Shown: piece by piece, positions 10,910 through 20,650 of the stretch | Numbering within the stretch: the first letter of the stretch is position 1 | Layout of the letters: the number at the start of each line of letters is the position of its first letter | NCBI GenBank assembly: GCA_030068145.1 | Contig: JAPJBO010000880.1 | Coordinates: 1 to 64,000 of the forward strand | Source: Diplonema papillatum | Lineage: Eukaryota > Euglenozoa > Diplonemea > Diplonemida > Diplonemidae | Reading direction: 5' to 3' | Length of the DNA stretch: 64,000 nucleotides | The notes under the pieces: generated by a model | Databases searched by the model: none | Seen by the model: the letters and a program-made list of their open reading frames with translations, nothing else | What the model was told of the DNA's origin: nothing | Made by a program: the position numbers and the translations under genes

Positions 10910-12310
10910 CTACACATACTGCTTTCTCAGTTGCTGACATTTAGTTATTGCATCAGCGTTCGTGCACCGGTCTCCTGGGTTGTACTTCAGCATGCTTGCT
11001 ATGAGCTCCACCAGCCCGGGCGCTATCGTGGGTGTTGCCTGTATGCTGTCCATTGGAAGACCGGCTTGATGCTGGGCCAAGAAACCAAGCAGCGTAACCC
11101 ATTCCCACGGTGTGCGCCCATTGATGAGCTGCCATGCTGTGCAGCCCACGCTGTACATGTCAGCAGGAAACGAGTATCGATGGTTGTTCTGAACCTCAGG
11201 CGCCATGTAGGGAAAAGTACCCGCTTGGGTACCCGTGGCCGTCATGGCGGCCTTCTCCTTTGAGATTCCAAGGTCGACTAGCTTTGCAACCCCTTCGGAT
11301 GAAAGCATAATGTTCTGTGGCTTGATGTCACGGTGCAAACAGCGATGCTTATGTAGAGCACCAACGCCGTGAAGCACACCAAGACAAATCGAATAATACT
11401 CGGCCCAGGACAGGAATGGTCTGCGTGATGCTGTTGTTGATGCACCCTTCTTCGCCCGTTTAAGCCGTTGCTCGAGGCTCTCTGCAAGCAGTTCAAGGAG
11501 AAGAAATGTCTGCGTGCCGTCGCAATGCCAGCCGTAAATCCGAGAAACGTGTGGATCGTCTATCATGTGCAGGATGGCGACCTCCTTCCTGACAACATCG
11601 TTACGACCGCCTCCGATAACCTTCACAGCAACACTTTGCTCTCCAATCCTGCCGCGGTAGACAGCGCCGAACGCACCAGAAGCGAGCAGACCACTGTCTG
11701 TAGTGTCAACTGTAAACATTTCCCGCTGGTACTCAGGACATAAACACGGCTTCTGGTCAGCAAAGGTGTTCGGAACTCCTGCGTCTTCAGGAACTGCTTG
11801 AGCCGAAACCAAGCGCAGAGGAGCCGAGGGAGCCGGAGCCACTTCTGTCTCTTGCGTGCCGTGAGGAGCACTGCGCCATGTCCAATCAGGCCCAGGAGGA
11901 ACCTGGCCGGAAAGGCTTGTTGGGGGTTCTGTGATCTCAGGAACTGATTGAGCCGAACTCACAGCATTCGTGCTAATCCACGTGCGTGGAGGAGCTGAAG
12001 GAACCGGAGCCCCGTGCGCACTGCCCTGACGACCAGAAGCAAGCGGTGACACGTTCCTTCCTTCTGCATCCTGAAGACGTGAAGCAGCCGGAGCAACATA
12101 TCCTGTGCGCTGAGGGATCGTAGCGACTGTGGTAGATGCTTCAGCTTGATCAAATTCATTAATAGTTCTTAAGTCACCCGAGGCGCTGACGCGTCGGAGT
12201 ATACAACTGCCCACTTGGTGCATGCATAAACCGGCATCGTGAATACCCACGCAGGCAAGAACAGCTGCCGAGTTACTTAGGAGGGCGTCTTCCGATTCAA
12301 CCGGATACAT
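10910..12310 (-). CDS. Protein kinase domain exon of ankyrin-kinase gene
   Basis: The open frame encodes 466 residues. Residues 200-460 form a complete eukaryotic protein kinase domain: glycine loop SGAFGAVY (211-218), VAVK with Lys230, Glu243 in helix C, HRDIKPQN with catalytic Asp328 and Asn333, DLG (Asp346, in place of the usual DFG), GTFPYMAPE (364-372) and the late Arg448 of NPGDR. All catalytic residues are present, so it should be active, most like a Ser/Thr or TKL kinase. Residues 100-185 are Pro/Ser/Ala-rich with an internal duplication (APVPSAPPR...; APAPSAPLR...). Residues 37-50 (ILRRVSASGDLRTI) match the start of ankyrin exon ANK-14. The stop lies three codons past a GTATGT donor (10,914-10,919), so the frame may be an exon joined to others. 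The Met at 12,310 may not be the true start. A phase-1 CACAG acceptor ending at 12,103-12,105 would join it to an ankyrin exon. Confidence 0.8.
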   Translation of the reverse strand: MYPVESEDALLSNSAAVLACVGIHDAGLCMHQVGSCILRRVSASGDLRTINEFDQAEASTTVATIPQRTGYVAPAASRLQDAEGRNVSPLASGRQGSAHGAPVPSAPPRTWISTNAVSSAQSVPEITEPPTSLSGQVPPGPDWTWRSAPHGTQETEVAPAPSAPLRLVSAQAVPEDAGVPNTFADQKPCLCPEYQREMFTVDTTDSGLLASGAFGAVYRGRIGEQSVAVKVIGGGRNDVVRKEVAILHMIDDPHVSRIYGWHCDGTQTFLLLELLAESLEQRLKRAKKGASTTASRRPFLSWAEYYSICLGVLHGVGALHKHRCLHRDIKPQNIMLSSEGVAKLVDLGISKEKAAMTATGTQAGTFPYMAPEVQNNHRYSFPADMYSVGCTAWQLINGRTPWEWVTLLGFLAQHQAGLPMDSIQATPTIAPGLVELIASMLKYNPGDRCTNADAITKCQQLRKQYV

Positions 12311-12355
12311 TTACACCGTCCAATACATACGGAGACACAACACAGTAAAGCATAC

Positions 12356-12421
12356 TGTCTAGTTCCTTCACAACATTCCTGTGACCGAAATCCTTAGCAT
12401 ACATGGCAGCCGTCATTCCAA
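12356..12421 (-). CDS. Short ankyrin exon ANK-2 (66 nt)
   Basis: An ACACACAG acceptor precedes the exon and a GTATGC donor follows. The reading GMTAAMYAKDFGHRNVVKEL ends in D, two thirds of an ankyrin repeat, in phase 1 at both ends. It is the nearest repeat exon upstream of the kinase. A close paralogue is ANK-15 at 36.1 kb, and the two share flanks on both sides. Confidence 0.6.
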
Positions 12422-12754
12422 CTGTGTGTCATTGGGTCAAACACTAAAACAAGCAACTACACATGCAGCAGTGAGCACAAACGGAGGTTGCTTCTTGTCG
12501 TTGAGGAAAGTGAACAAGTTCCACTACCTCCCCGTCGGCAAACACGAATGATTGTTTGACTCCAGTAGCTCTGTCTCCCACTCGTAACAGCCTCTTCAGG
12601 AAATGCCATCGCACTTGCCCGGAAGATTCCACGAGCGCAATGGAATGGGTAGTGATAACGCTTGTCCTGTCACCTAATGATGAAGGCTGCGACCGAACTT
12701 GCCGCTTGAAAGATCGTTTCACGAATAGATGCCATGTGACATTGTAAAACATAC

Positions 12755-12853
12755 AAATGTCCTTCATAGAAATGTCGGCACCAGCAGAGATCAATTCCTT
12801 GACAACTTGCAAGTGACCGTTGTGGCTGGCCCTATGCAGAGCCGTCCGACCAT
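12755..12853 (-). CDS. Ankyrin-repeat exon ANK-3 (99 nt)
   Basis: The exon reads DGRTALHRASHNGHLQVVKE, then LISAGADISMKD. It has a CAG acceptor and GTATGT donor, phase 1/1. Its downstream intron start lacks the LINE-A tail. It instead resembles the sequence beside ANK-15 (gagcgcaatggaa...gtagtgataacgcttgtcc). Confidence 0.75.
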
Positions 12854-13204
12854 CTGTGTCATTGGGTGAAGGTTAAAATGTACAACAACACGAACACAAT
12901 GTGTGGGTGGTAGCAATCAGATGCAGACTGCATCACGGGCAGCCTGAAGCGGGAGGTGTTACTTTCAGATTCACGTTCCAGGATCGAGACGCTGGACCTT
13001 GGGCAGCTACGTACAGATATACCGTAACATGGGGTTGGCGAGTGACTCCGTTTGCCAGTAGTTGACATGTGGCATCTTCTTCGTCTCCGGAAAGCACGTG
13101 GCGTGAGCCGCCCTCCACATTGGAATTCGGTGTCATTGGGTTCTGTCTTTCTTTGGCGCCCTCCTGGTCCTCATAGGACCCGACAGGCCAGAAGCTCCAC
13201 TTTC

Positions 13205-13420
13205 CGTAATGTAGCACGTGTCAAGAAATAGCAGTTGTGCAGAGCCATCTTCTACTGACCAGATTTGAACTTTTGGCGAGCATCCTCTGGCTCGAATTGT
13301 CACGCGTGCTTTCGTACATAATTTAGAAAATACGCAGTCTCTGCACTGTCAAGTAAAGGGCTCTCGATCCGTCAACCCAGGTTCTAGCACCTTCCAAGAG
13401 TGAACGCGGCGAAGAGTTGA
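13205..13420. repeat. Dispersed block shared by ankyrin introns
   Basis: A gtagcacgtgtcaagaa start, a tgcagagcca...cttctactga middle and a gttctagcaccttcc end recur at 18,390-18,600, 28,235-28,440 and 35,430-35,590. In each case the block lies right of an ankyrin exon's upstream flank. It is noncoding. Confidence 0.5.
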
Positions 13421-13573
13421 GCACAAGAAAAGCAACACAACAAAGAAATGACTCGCAACAAGTCTTGCCGCCCCCGCATGGCAGAAATGTGACAAGAAAA
13501 AATTGTCGAACTATTTTGGTCCACCAAAAATCACTCAGAGTATGTTACTGGGGGTCGAATTATCAGTGGGGGT

Positions 13574-13742
13574 TAAATACAACGGGTACCGTTAAATACA
13601 ACGGGTACCGTTAAATACAACGGGTACCGTTAAATACAACGGGTACCGTTAAATACAACGGGTACCGTTAAATACAACGGGTACCGATAAATACAACGGG
13701 TACCGTTAAATACAACGGGTACCGTTAAATACAACGGGTATC
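13574..13742 (+). repeat. 19-bp tandem array
   Basis: About nine head-to-tail copies of ttaaatacaacgggtaccg are present. One copy has a t-to-a change (cgataaatac) and the last drifts to gggtatcgcg. Confidence 0.9.
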
Positions 13743-14080
13743 GCGATTTCCAGATTTATAAAAATACTTTTGTTGAATACAACGAGTACTCATTCAATTC
13801 AAAAAGATAGGAAAAAGTTGCGGAGAATAAGTTTGACAGGCCCCCATCGCCCTCGAGACCACTTGGCAATCAAAGATGCAGACATAGATTCTGCCTTCAA
13901 AAGTGCTCTGTGGGCAGGCTCGTCTTTGCACCCTGACTTTCACAAAAGAAAGCCCAAACAAACGGAAGCAACGTTTACTCATCTGGGGAACACCCCAAAA
14001 ACAGCCTCAAAAGGGCCCCACTTGCCGTCCGGCTGACAACGATGCCGAGTTTCGGGGCCTTAGCATCAGCACTGGGGGGT

Positions 14081-14191
14081 GGGGGGATTGCAAGAACGTG
14101 CTTGGAATGGGTATGTGCTCAACACCGCACTGGTCCCGTCTGCGCCGTGTTTCGGTCCTCTAAGCCACGGACACATAAGGCGGACCATCAT
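14081..14191 (+). repeat. Dispersed repeat R5
   Basis: This is the second copy of the 9,821-9,930 block, from ggggggattgcaagaacgtg to gcggaccatcat. Confidence 0.5.
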
Positions 14192-14310
14192 CAGCGCGGA
14201 ACCTGAGTGTCTGCAGACAGGACAGCGGTGTAGTCTGGTTTGGATGGAGGGGTGGGGGGGGGGTTCAAGGCCCCGCGCAGCGGAAAAAAAATTTTTGGGG
14301 TGTTTTTGTC

Positions 14311-14409
14311 CCCCCCCGTGTTTAAGATCGTCCCCCCCCGTGTATAAGATCGGTTTTTTTGGGGGGCGATCTTCAACACGGAAAAACGCGATCTTAAACA
14401 CGGGGGGGG
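14311..14409. repeat. Long inverted repeat with C8/G8 ends
   Basis: The left arm cccccccgtgtttaagatcg (14,311-14,330) is mirrored by cgatcttaaacacggggggg ending at 14,409. A second, imperfect pair lies inside (cccgtgtataagatcg versus cgatcttcaacacgg), giving a nested hairpin. Confidence 0.7.
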
Positions 14410-14689
14410 TAGGTACGCTGAATAGAATGAGTACTCAGTGTATTCCAAAAGAAATCTTTTTCCCCTGCTCTCAACGTGTCGGACGTCGGGGGCCCAGGAC
14501 CACTTGCACAACGCAGTGGACCTGGTGTCGGTCACATACGCTGAAAACGAAGTTACACGGATGCGCAACCACATGTGACAGTAAACAGTAAAAGCGACAC
14601 AAAGTACGAAAAGGAATGAAAACTCACTGCCCAGGCCCTGCTCTAACAACACAAAAGGAAAACCCCCCCTTCCCCCCCGCCTCACAAGC

Positions 14690-14815
14690 ACGGTGCTAGT
14701 AAAAGTGAAAAAGGTGTTTTGACTAGTCATTTTACAAGTGAAAAAGCATGACTAGTGCACTAGTAAAAATGACTCGTGCACTAGTCAAAATGACTAGTGT
14801 CCTAGTAGAAATCCA
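14690..14815. repeat. ACTAGT-rich short-repeat cluster
   Basis: The palindrome actagt or near variants (ctagtgcactagt, gactagtca, tcctagta) occurs repeatedly with aaaatga spacers. It is a simple degenerate repeat with no gene. Confidence 0.5.
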
Positions 14816-14897
14816 CCTGTTCTGAACCGAAATCCGGGCTGTTCTGTAAATTTCAGAGGGTCACACGGCACCACTGTACCCTACCGTTGCGCTTACT

Positions 14898-14990
14898 ACC
14901 GTGTTCGGAATAATGTTGGACCGGGAAAAAGTTGAATTACTTTTCAAAACCTCCAAAAGTCCAAAAAGGTTCCGGTCCAAGTATTTACAG
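14898..14990. mobile_element. MITE-like element, related to 4.56 kb copy
   Basis: The outer sequence accgtgttcggaataatgtt leads into ttggaccgg. After about 45 nt, ccggtccaa closes the inverted pair. The same layout is seen at 4,563-4,702 with a diverged interior. Confidence 0.35.
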
Positions 14991-15397
14991 TAGGGTTCAC
15001 GCCCATGAGGAAGTTTAGAATCCTAGAATACGATAGGATATGATACATGTGGTGTCTACAGTCAAGGGCGCGCCCAAGTCCGTTAACAGCGCCCTACAAC
15101 TTGGAAGGTCGCTACTTTAGCCAGACTCAGAAGGTGGCGAGTCGCTGAGCGTAGTCGGCACGCGGCATCGCCGGGCCTTACGGAGCAGGGCCGGCGGCAT
15201 GCGCGGAAGGACTCGACCTCGGCGAGCTCGCAGTGAAGCGAGCGTTACTGAGTGATTCAGAAAGAAATATTTTCTTCTCAAAAAAAAAAAATATTGCCCA
15301 ATTTCGCACGTCTGTACGGTTATTACAACGAGCACTCCGGGGTCCTTGTAGCACCCAACAACTCACATGGACAAATATTCTTCACCGTAAAACATAC

Positions 15398-15496
15398 CCT
15401 TGTGCTGCACGTGAACGTCAGCACCAGCTGCGATCAATTCCTTGACAACTTCCAAAAGACCTTTGTAGCTGGCCCTATGCAGAGCCGTCCAACCAG
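15398..15496 (-). CDS. Ankyrin-repeat exon ANK-4 (99 nt)
   Basis: The exon reads GWTALHRASYKGLLEVVKEL, then IAAGADVHVQHK. It has a CAG acceptor and GTATGT donor. The residue at the incoming junction is Ala rather than Asp (G|CT). The upstream intron carries the LINE-A fragment at 15.7-16.0 kb. Confidence 0.75.
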
Positions 15497-15689
15497 CTGT
15501 GTCATTGGGTGAGCGGCTAAAATGTACAACGACCATGTACACGAACACAATGTGTGGGTGGTAGCTGTTGTGATGCTGTTGTGAGGCTCTAGTGAGGCTG
15601 TTGTGAGGCTGGCTGAAGTTGACTGAGCTTGGACAGTTGAAACACCCAGCGCAACCAACGAAACGGAAACTCTTCTGCAGCAGACGCAG

Positions 15690-16085
15690 GAGACAGAGGC
15701 GCGAGGAAGCGGGCAGCAGTGGTGGCAGACGAGCTTCAGCACACGGTGAGGGGGTTCCGCACCAGCAAGTATGCGAAGATCGTGCGAGGACAATTCGAGG
15801 GATTTGTCCACGGCACCGACGGACCGACAACACGACGATTGCTGATAGAAGGAGGGCTCACCGGGTACCAGCAACGGCTGGTACGATCAGTCATCACCAA
15901 CGCTGTGTTGACGGCAAAACGGCTTGGGCACGATGTCTGCAAGTAACGGGTTTGCGACGCGGGGGGAACCGGATGACGAGTACCACATGTTGTGATCGTG
16001 TGCCGGTTGACGTTCAAGGCTTCCAGTAGCTGTACCCCCTTTCGCGATGCCGCCCCCTTTTCTCTGTGATGTGATCGGCCTCGCA
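15690..16085 (+). mobile_element. LINE-A remnant: RT-thumb region joined to tail
   Basis: The plus-strand frame contains RTSKYAKIVRGQFEGFVHG, then TRRLLIEGGLTGYQQRLVRS and a truncated KRLGHDVCK. It matches the 39.1-39.3 kb copy, where these segments lie between the RT and the CxxC...HH finger. After a broken finger (about 15,960) the sequence jumps straight to the tail block (gccggttgacgttcaagg). The RNase H part is therefore deleted. Confidence 0.6.
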
Positions 16086-16142
16086 TGAATGGGGGCTTTG
16101 TAGCACCCACAACAAAAACATTCTTCGCATCGTAAAACATAC

Positions 16143-16241
16143 AAATGTCCAGCACATGCACGTCGGCACCAGCTGCGATCAATTCCTTGATAACTTTCGA
16201 GTGACCCTTCTGGCTTGTCTTATGCAGAGCCGTCCGATCAA
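16143..16241 (-). CDS. Ankyrin-repeat exon ANK-5 (99 nt)
   Basis: The exon reads TALHKTSQKGHSKVIKEL, then IAAGADVHVLD. The acceptor is GAAACAG and the donor GTATGT, phase 1/1. The LINE-A tail lies directly on its 3' (intron) side at 16,000-16,085. Confidence 0.75.
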
Positions 16242-16387
16242 CTGTTTCATTAAGTGAGCGGCTAAAATACACAACAACACGAACACGGTAGCAATCAGAT
16301 GCAGACTGCATCACGGGCAGCCTGAAGCGGGAGGTGTTACTTTCAGATGTGTACCGGTGTACCCTCTTGTATTCAACTCAACACGGA

Positions 16388-16677
16388 AATACTCGACGTA
16401 GCTGCTTTGACTCTGAATGGAAGGGAGAAATATAGAGGTAGAGGGGAAAATACAATACAAACACAATCGGATTTGTTCTTCGCCTTAACCACCGTGTGTT
16501 GCTTTCACTCAGGACTTTGACCTGTTGTGTTTGTGTGATTTGTCGTGCTGGGGTAGACCCGCATGACCTCACGTCTGTTCAACACGTGGTTCGGTAGTTA
16601 CAGCACTTGGGATCCCTTCGGTTCTTTGTGTGGCAGTTATTGTCGAGCCTTTCCCTCCAAGCTGCCGCTTATGTAAA
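16388..16677 (-). repeat. Solo SDR1 unit
   Basis: This complete unit runs from atactcgacgtagctgctt to gccgcttatgtaaaa. It has small internal deletions (for example gaggtagaggggaaaat) relative to the 27.4 kb repeat. Confidence 0.75.
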
Positions 16678-16679
16678 AG

Positions 16680-17110
16680 AATCGTGCTAGGGAGTCATCT
16701 CCCCCGAGTTTCCGTATCCTTGCCCTTGGAAAGTGGGCGCTCCACTGGTGCTGTACCCATCAGATGTCACTCGCAGAAGGAGCTTGCACGTCGCAGGAAA
16801 AATGATAGCTGCACAGTGAAGTGGTGAATCAAATTGAATTGACATCCACGAGACACTTCTTCCGAATCTGCCGTCTCAGGTGCATAGACAACTGTCCTAT
16901 TGGCACTGGCTCCTGTGTATCTTCCACCCAAAGAGTCCCCAGAAAACCCCCGACGAGGGTGTCACAGGGATTTCACGCGGGGCCACGTCACGGGGGTGAA
17001 AGTTCCCCGTTTCGCGCCCCGTGAGCACCCGTCTGGGAACAGTTTCCCCGTCGGGGGTTCCCTGTATGATAGATGATGCACACCTTCTTCTTTTGCCTGT
17101 GCCTTCCTAC
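16680..17110. other. No recognised gene
   Basis: The stretch is a mixed intronic sequence between a solo SDR1 and ANK-6. The segment 16,935-17,060 has repeated g/c-runs (cacggggg, ttccccgt) but no coding frame with motifs. Confidence 0.3.
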
Positions 17111-17218
17111 CCCCTTCCTGCACGTGGGTGACGGCAGAGTCAGCGATCACGAATTCAACAGGTTCCCAGTGAACATCGTCGTCACTGCCAGCGGCGAAAT
17201 GCAGAGCCGTGTCACCCC
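17111..17218 (-). CDS. Divergent ankyrin-like exon ANK-6 (108 nt)
   Basis: The reading is GGDTALHFAAGSDDDVHWEP, then VEFVIADSAVTHVQEG. The ankyrin TALHxAA start is kept but the second helix is diverged. The acceptor is AACACAG. The donor is GTAGGA, the only one of the set that is not GTATGT or GTATGC. The length is still a multiple of three with phase 1/1. Confidence 0.55.
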
Positions 17219-17774
17219 CTGTGTTATTGGGTGCAGCGGCTAAAATGTACAACGACACGAACACAATGTGTGGGTGGTAGCAATCAGATGCAGACTGCAT
17301 CACGGGGCAGCCTGAAGCGGGAGGTGTTACTTTCAGATTCACGTTTCAGGGTCGAGACACTGGCGACAGAGAATGGATGCTGTTGGGCAACCACGTCAGC
17401 CCACGTTCGAAGAGTGAACTCCTGACAGAATGCGCCAGAGGGACTTCCTGCCTCTGCGACGTTGCTGCAAGACTACGAGGGTGTCATCATCGGCTAATTC
17501 TGGGCCCTTTAAACTGCGTCATTTCTGACTAAGCAGAAATATACGACACGTTCTCAATTGCGTCCCTTATGCTGTACCTTTCTTCAGCCACCATACATGG
17601 GCTGATAGTCTCACCCATCTGGCCTCTCCTCCGGCAATCAGTTTGCTTTCGTCCCTCGAAGAAGCCCGACAGCCGTACACTACGCAACTGTTGTGCTATC
17701 GTCCATGTTTTGCTCTTCGTGCACTATCTCTGCAGCGATTCTCTCTTGTCCGTCACGTATTCCGTGAGGTCGTC

Positions 17775-17995
17775 CGCGAACACGGTGGCTTTCATTCCGT
17801 CCTTCGCAGTGAGTCACAACGAGTCCACGTGTACTACGAATGGTACGGGGCCGAGGATCGTGCCCTGCATACCCTACCTTTGGTTGGACCGCCAATATTT
17901 CACATTTACCACTGCTTCTCTGCCCATCACAAGCTGAGCCGGGCGTCCAGTAGCTGTACCCCCTTCGCGATGCCTGCGCCGCCTCCATGGTGTGA
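17775..17995 (+). repeat. LINE-A tail segment
   Basis: Matches to the tail include gagtccacgtgtactacgaa, the gccgaggatcgtgccctgc motif, tttaccactgcttctctgcc and gtccagtagctgtacccc. It abuts the donor side of ANK-7. Confidence 0.6.
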
Positions 17996-18007
17996 CGTAA
18001 GACATAC

Positions 18008-18106
18008 CCTTGCTCTGCACATGGACGTTGCCACCAGCTGCGATCAATTTCCTAACAACTTCTGAGTGACCGTTCTGGCTGGCGTCATGCAGAGAAGTCC
18101 AACCAT
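18008..18106 (-). CDS. Ankyrin-repeat exon ANK-7 (99 nt)
   Basis: The exon reads DGWTSLHDASQNGHSEVVRK, then LIAAGGNVHVQSK. It has a CAG acceptor and GTATGT donor, phase 1/1. A 20-nt insertion (aatggggatagggaggtgg region, about 18,205) distinguishes its upstream intron flank from other copies. Confidence 0.75.
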
Positions 18107-18389
18107 CTGTGTCATTAGGTGAGCGGCTAAAATGTACAACGACACGAACACAATGTGTCGGTGGTAGCAATCAGATGCAGACTGCATCACGGGCAGCCTG
18201 AGAAGCGGGGAATGGGGATAGGGAGGTGGTATTCAGATTCACGTTTCAGGGTCGAGACGCTGGCGACAGAGAATCAATGCGTACAGATATACCGTAACAT
18301 GGGGTTGACGAGTGACTCCGTTTGCAATTGACATGTGGCATCTTCTTCTCCGGAAAGCACGTGGTGTGAGCCGCCCTCCCCATTCCGTA

Positions 18390-18720
18390 ATGTAGCACGT
18401 GTCAAGAAGTAGGAAGTTGTGCAGAGCTACCTTCTACTGACGGAATTCGCACTTTCGGCATGCATCGGTCGAACTTCCATGGATGCTTTCGTGCATAGTT
18501 GGGAAGAGGTGGCAAAGACGCAGTCAGTGCACTGTCACGTAAACGACTCTAGGTCGATCCGTCAGTCTCGGTTCTAGCACCTTCGAAGAGTGAACGACGC
18601 GAAGAGCTGAGTAACAGTGTGGCTGTATTTCCCACATATCTTGCCGCACCCCCGTCTGACAGAATTGGGACAAATCGTTGATATTTTTCGATCTGCCAAA
18701 AGTCACTCAGAGTTTGTTAA
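18390..18720. repeat. Dispersed block shared by ankyrin introns
   Basis: This copy of the 13,205-13,420 block is extended on the right by gaagagctgagtaacag...cactcagagtttgtt. That extension also matches 13,400-13,545. Confidence 0.5.
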
Positions 18721-18956
18721 AAAAACCTCTGAACGCTGAATTCGGTGTCTTTTGGATTCTGTCTTTTTTGGTGCTCACAGGAAAAAAAAGACACGTCACT
18801 GGCTAACCACGGTTGAAACCGGAAAATGGTGAAGAGAGGGAATTGTTTTCGTTGAACGCTTTGCCCTGGACGTTTTGTTTCTTGGTACAGGGCGCAAGGA
18901 AACGCCGTGGCTGGCCTGCGACGCGTTCTTATTTTCTCATGCATGTTTGGTAAAAA

Positions 18957-19230
18957 ATACTCGACGTAGCTGCTTTGACTCCGAATGGAAGGGAGGAAAT
19001 ATATGAATACAATACAAACACAATCTGATGTGTACACCACCGTGTGTTGTTTTCTCACTCAGGACTTTTGACCTGTTGTGTTTTTGTGATTTGTCGTGCT
19101 GGGGTAAACCGCATGTTGCCTCACGTCCGTTCAACACGTGGTTCGGTAGTTACAGCACTTGGGATCCCTTCGGTTCTTTGTCTGGCAGCAATCGTCAAGA
19201 ATTTCCTTCCAAGCTGGCGCTGATGTAAAA
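18957..19230 (-). repeat. Solo SDR1 unit
   Basis: The unit runs from atactcgacgtagctgcttt to ggcgctgatgtaaaa. It has a deletion of about 20 nt after ggaaatat relative to other copies. Confidence 0.75.
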
Positions 19231-19283
19231 GTAAGCATCACTCAACGGTAACCGCATCCCGCAGCGGTTGAACAACCAACATA

Positions 19284-19556
19284 TTGTCGCAAGCGCGTCC
19301 GCTTAAAAATTGCCGCGCCTGCGGCGCACACGCTTCAAGGACATTCAAGAAACACACAACCAAGGCGGCAAAATACCAGCCACGAAGAAGAGGAGAATTG
19401 CTCAATCAACGTCGTAGAGCTTTTCAAACCCTGGCTTCCTTCAATGAGCGGACACAACCACCCGAGGACGCACAGAGAATCCGACCGACCCCGCATACCA
19501 TGAAGATTACGAAAGGTGGAACATCTAGACGACAACGGTATACCGGCCGACTGTAA
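19284..19556 (+). other. Unrecognised small open frame (90 aa)
   Basis: The frame is strongly basic (KKHTTKAAKYQPRRRGELL, later TSRRQRYTGRL), with two cysteines near the start (NCRACG). It shows no known domain and is followed directly by an SDR2 copy. It could be a chance frame. Confidence 0.2.
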
Positions 19557-19565
19557 GGAGCAGGG

Positions 19566-19757
19566 ATACTCGAGGGGCTGCCTTGCTTACTTCGAAGGAG
19601 GCTAGAGGGGGAGGAACTATACAACTACAAAGTGGGTCTTTTTTGTTGAACGCTTACGCCCGCGACTGAACCCAGATTCACCTGTGTTTCGTGTGGGCTA
19701 CACCTTTGATCTTTCGCAGCTGGCAGCCTCCTCAAGTATTTCCTAAAAGCAGGTGTA
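19566..19757 (-). repeat. SDR2 family copy
   Basis: The copy runs from atactcgaggggctgcc to a shortened atttcctaaaagcaggtg end. The usual aaacaaaaa terminus is replaced by an AT microsatellite. Confidence 0.5.
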
Positions 19758-19795
19758 TATATAATAATATTATTATATATATATATATATACAAA
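19757..19795. repeat. (AT)n microsatellite
   Basis: The stretch is an almost pure TA/AT alternation, tatataataatattattata followed by (ta)n, between the SDR2 and R4 copies. Confidence 0.85.
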
Positions 19796-19796
19796 A

Positions 19797-20085
19797 ACCG
19801 TACACCGCGAGAGTAGGACAAAGTAGAAAAGGGAAACTAGAGTTTTCGTTGACCGCCCAAGAAGAAAGCGGACGGAACGTCCACCCCCATCACCTTCTTT
19901 ACGAGGGCGACCGCATCAGTTCGTTCGAACGACATAATGTTTTTCGTTGGCCGCACTACCCTGAGCCCAAATCCAGGACGTTGTTTCAGGTGGCAAATCT
20001 TGCAAATGATCATGAACAGAAGGTCCTACTTGGGCGGTTCAGCTTCCTCACACATTGCATGGGGCTAAAAGAAAAAGTCGGCAAC
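19797..20085 (+). repeat. Dispersed repeat R4, long copy
   Basis: The sequence starts accgtacaccgcgagagtag. The gttgaccgc...cactaccctgagcccaaatc parts are separated by a unique insert (19,855-19,945). It ends cacattgcatggggctaaaa. Confidence 0.45.
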
Positions 20086-20164
20086 AACCTTCAGGACTTC
20101 CTTACATGTCAAGGGTCCGTGGGGAGCTTTCCGCCACGCCACAGCAGAGGCGTCACTCCCTTGC

Positions 20165-20435
20165 CGTGAGTTCCTCTAACAACGAGTCCACGTGTACTAC
20201 GAATGGTACGGTGCCGAGGATCGTGCCCTGCGTACCTTACTTTTGGTCGGACCGCCAATCTTTCACCTTTACCACTGCTTCTCTGCCCATCACAAAGTTG
20301 CGAAGCCACCTGATCGTGTGCCGGCCGACGTTCAAGCCTTCGAGTCTGCTTAGCCGGGCGTCCAGTAGTCCTTCGCGATGCCTACGCCTCCTCCTTGACG
20401 TGATCTGCCTCGCACGTGGGGTCCTTGTAGCACGC
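20165..20435 (+). repeat. LINE-A tail segment
   Basis: The segment runs from gagttcctctaacaacgag to the tgcctcgcacgtgggg motif. The upstream RNase H coding part is absent here. It lies directly on the donor side of ANK-8. Confidence 0.6.
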
Positions 20436-20474
20436 ACACTAACAAGCATTCTTAGTATTGTAATAAAAACATAC

Positions 20475-20573
20475 CCTTGTCCTGCACATGGACGTTGGCA
20501 CCAGCTGCGATCAATTCCTTCACAACTTCCGAGTGACCGTTATAGCTGGCCCTATGCAGAGCCGTCGAACCAC
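20475..20573 (-). CDS. Ankyrin-repeat exon ANK-8 (99 nt)
   Basis: The exon reads STALHRASYNGHSEVVKEL, then IAAGANVDVQDK. It has a CAG acceptor and GTATGT donor. The incoming junction is G|GT (Gly). Its upstream intron is interrupted by the 19-bp minisatellite only about 75 nt from the exon. Confidence 0.75.
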
Positions 20574-20650
20574 CTGTGTCATTGGGTGCGCGGCTAAAAT
20601 GTACAACGACACGAACACAAGGGGGCAGGTCGTGGGCTCAGTGGGAGTGG

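Noticed and set aside
12444..12812. 122-residue frame including ANK-3 as a free-standing small protein
   Set aside because: It starts inside the ankyrin exon and reads through the GTATGT donor into intron. Only the 99-nt exon part has ankyrin features.
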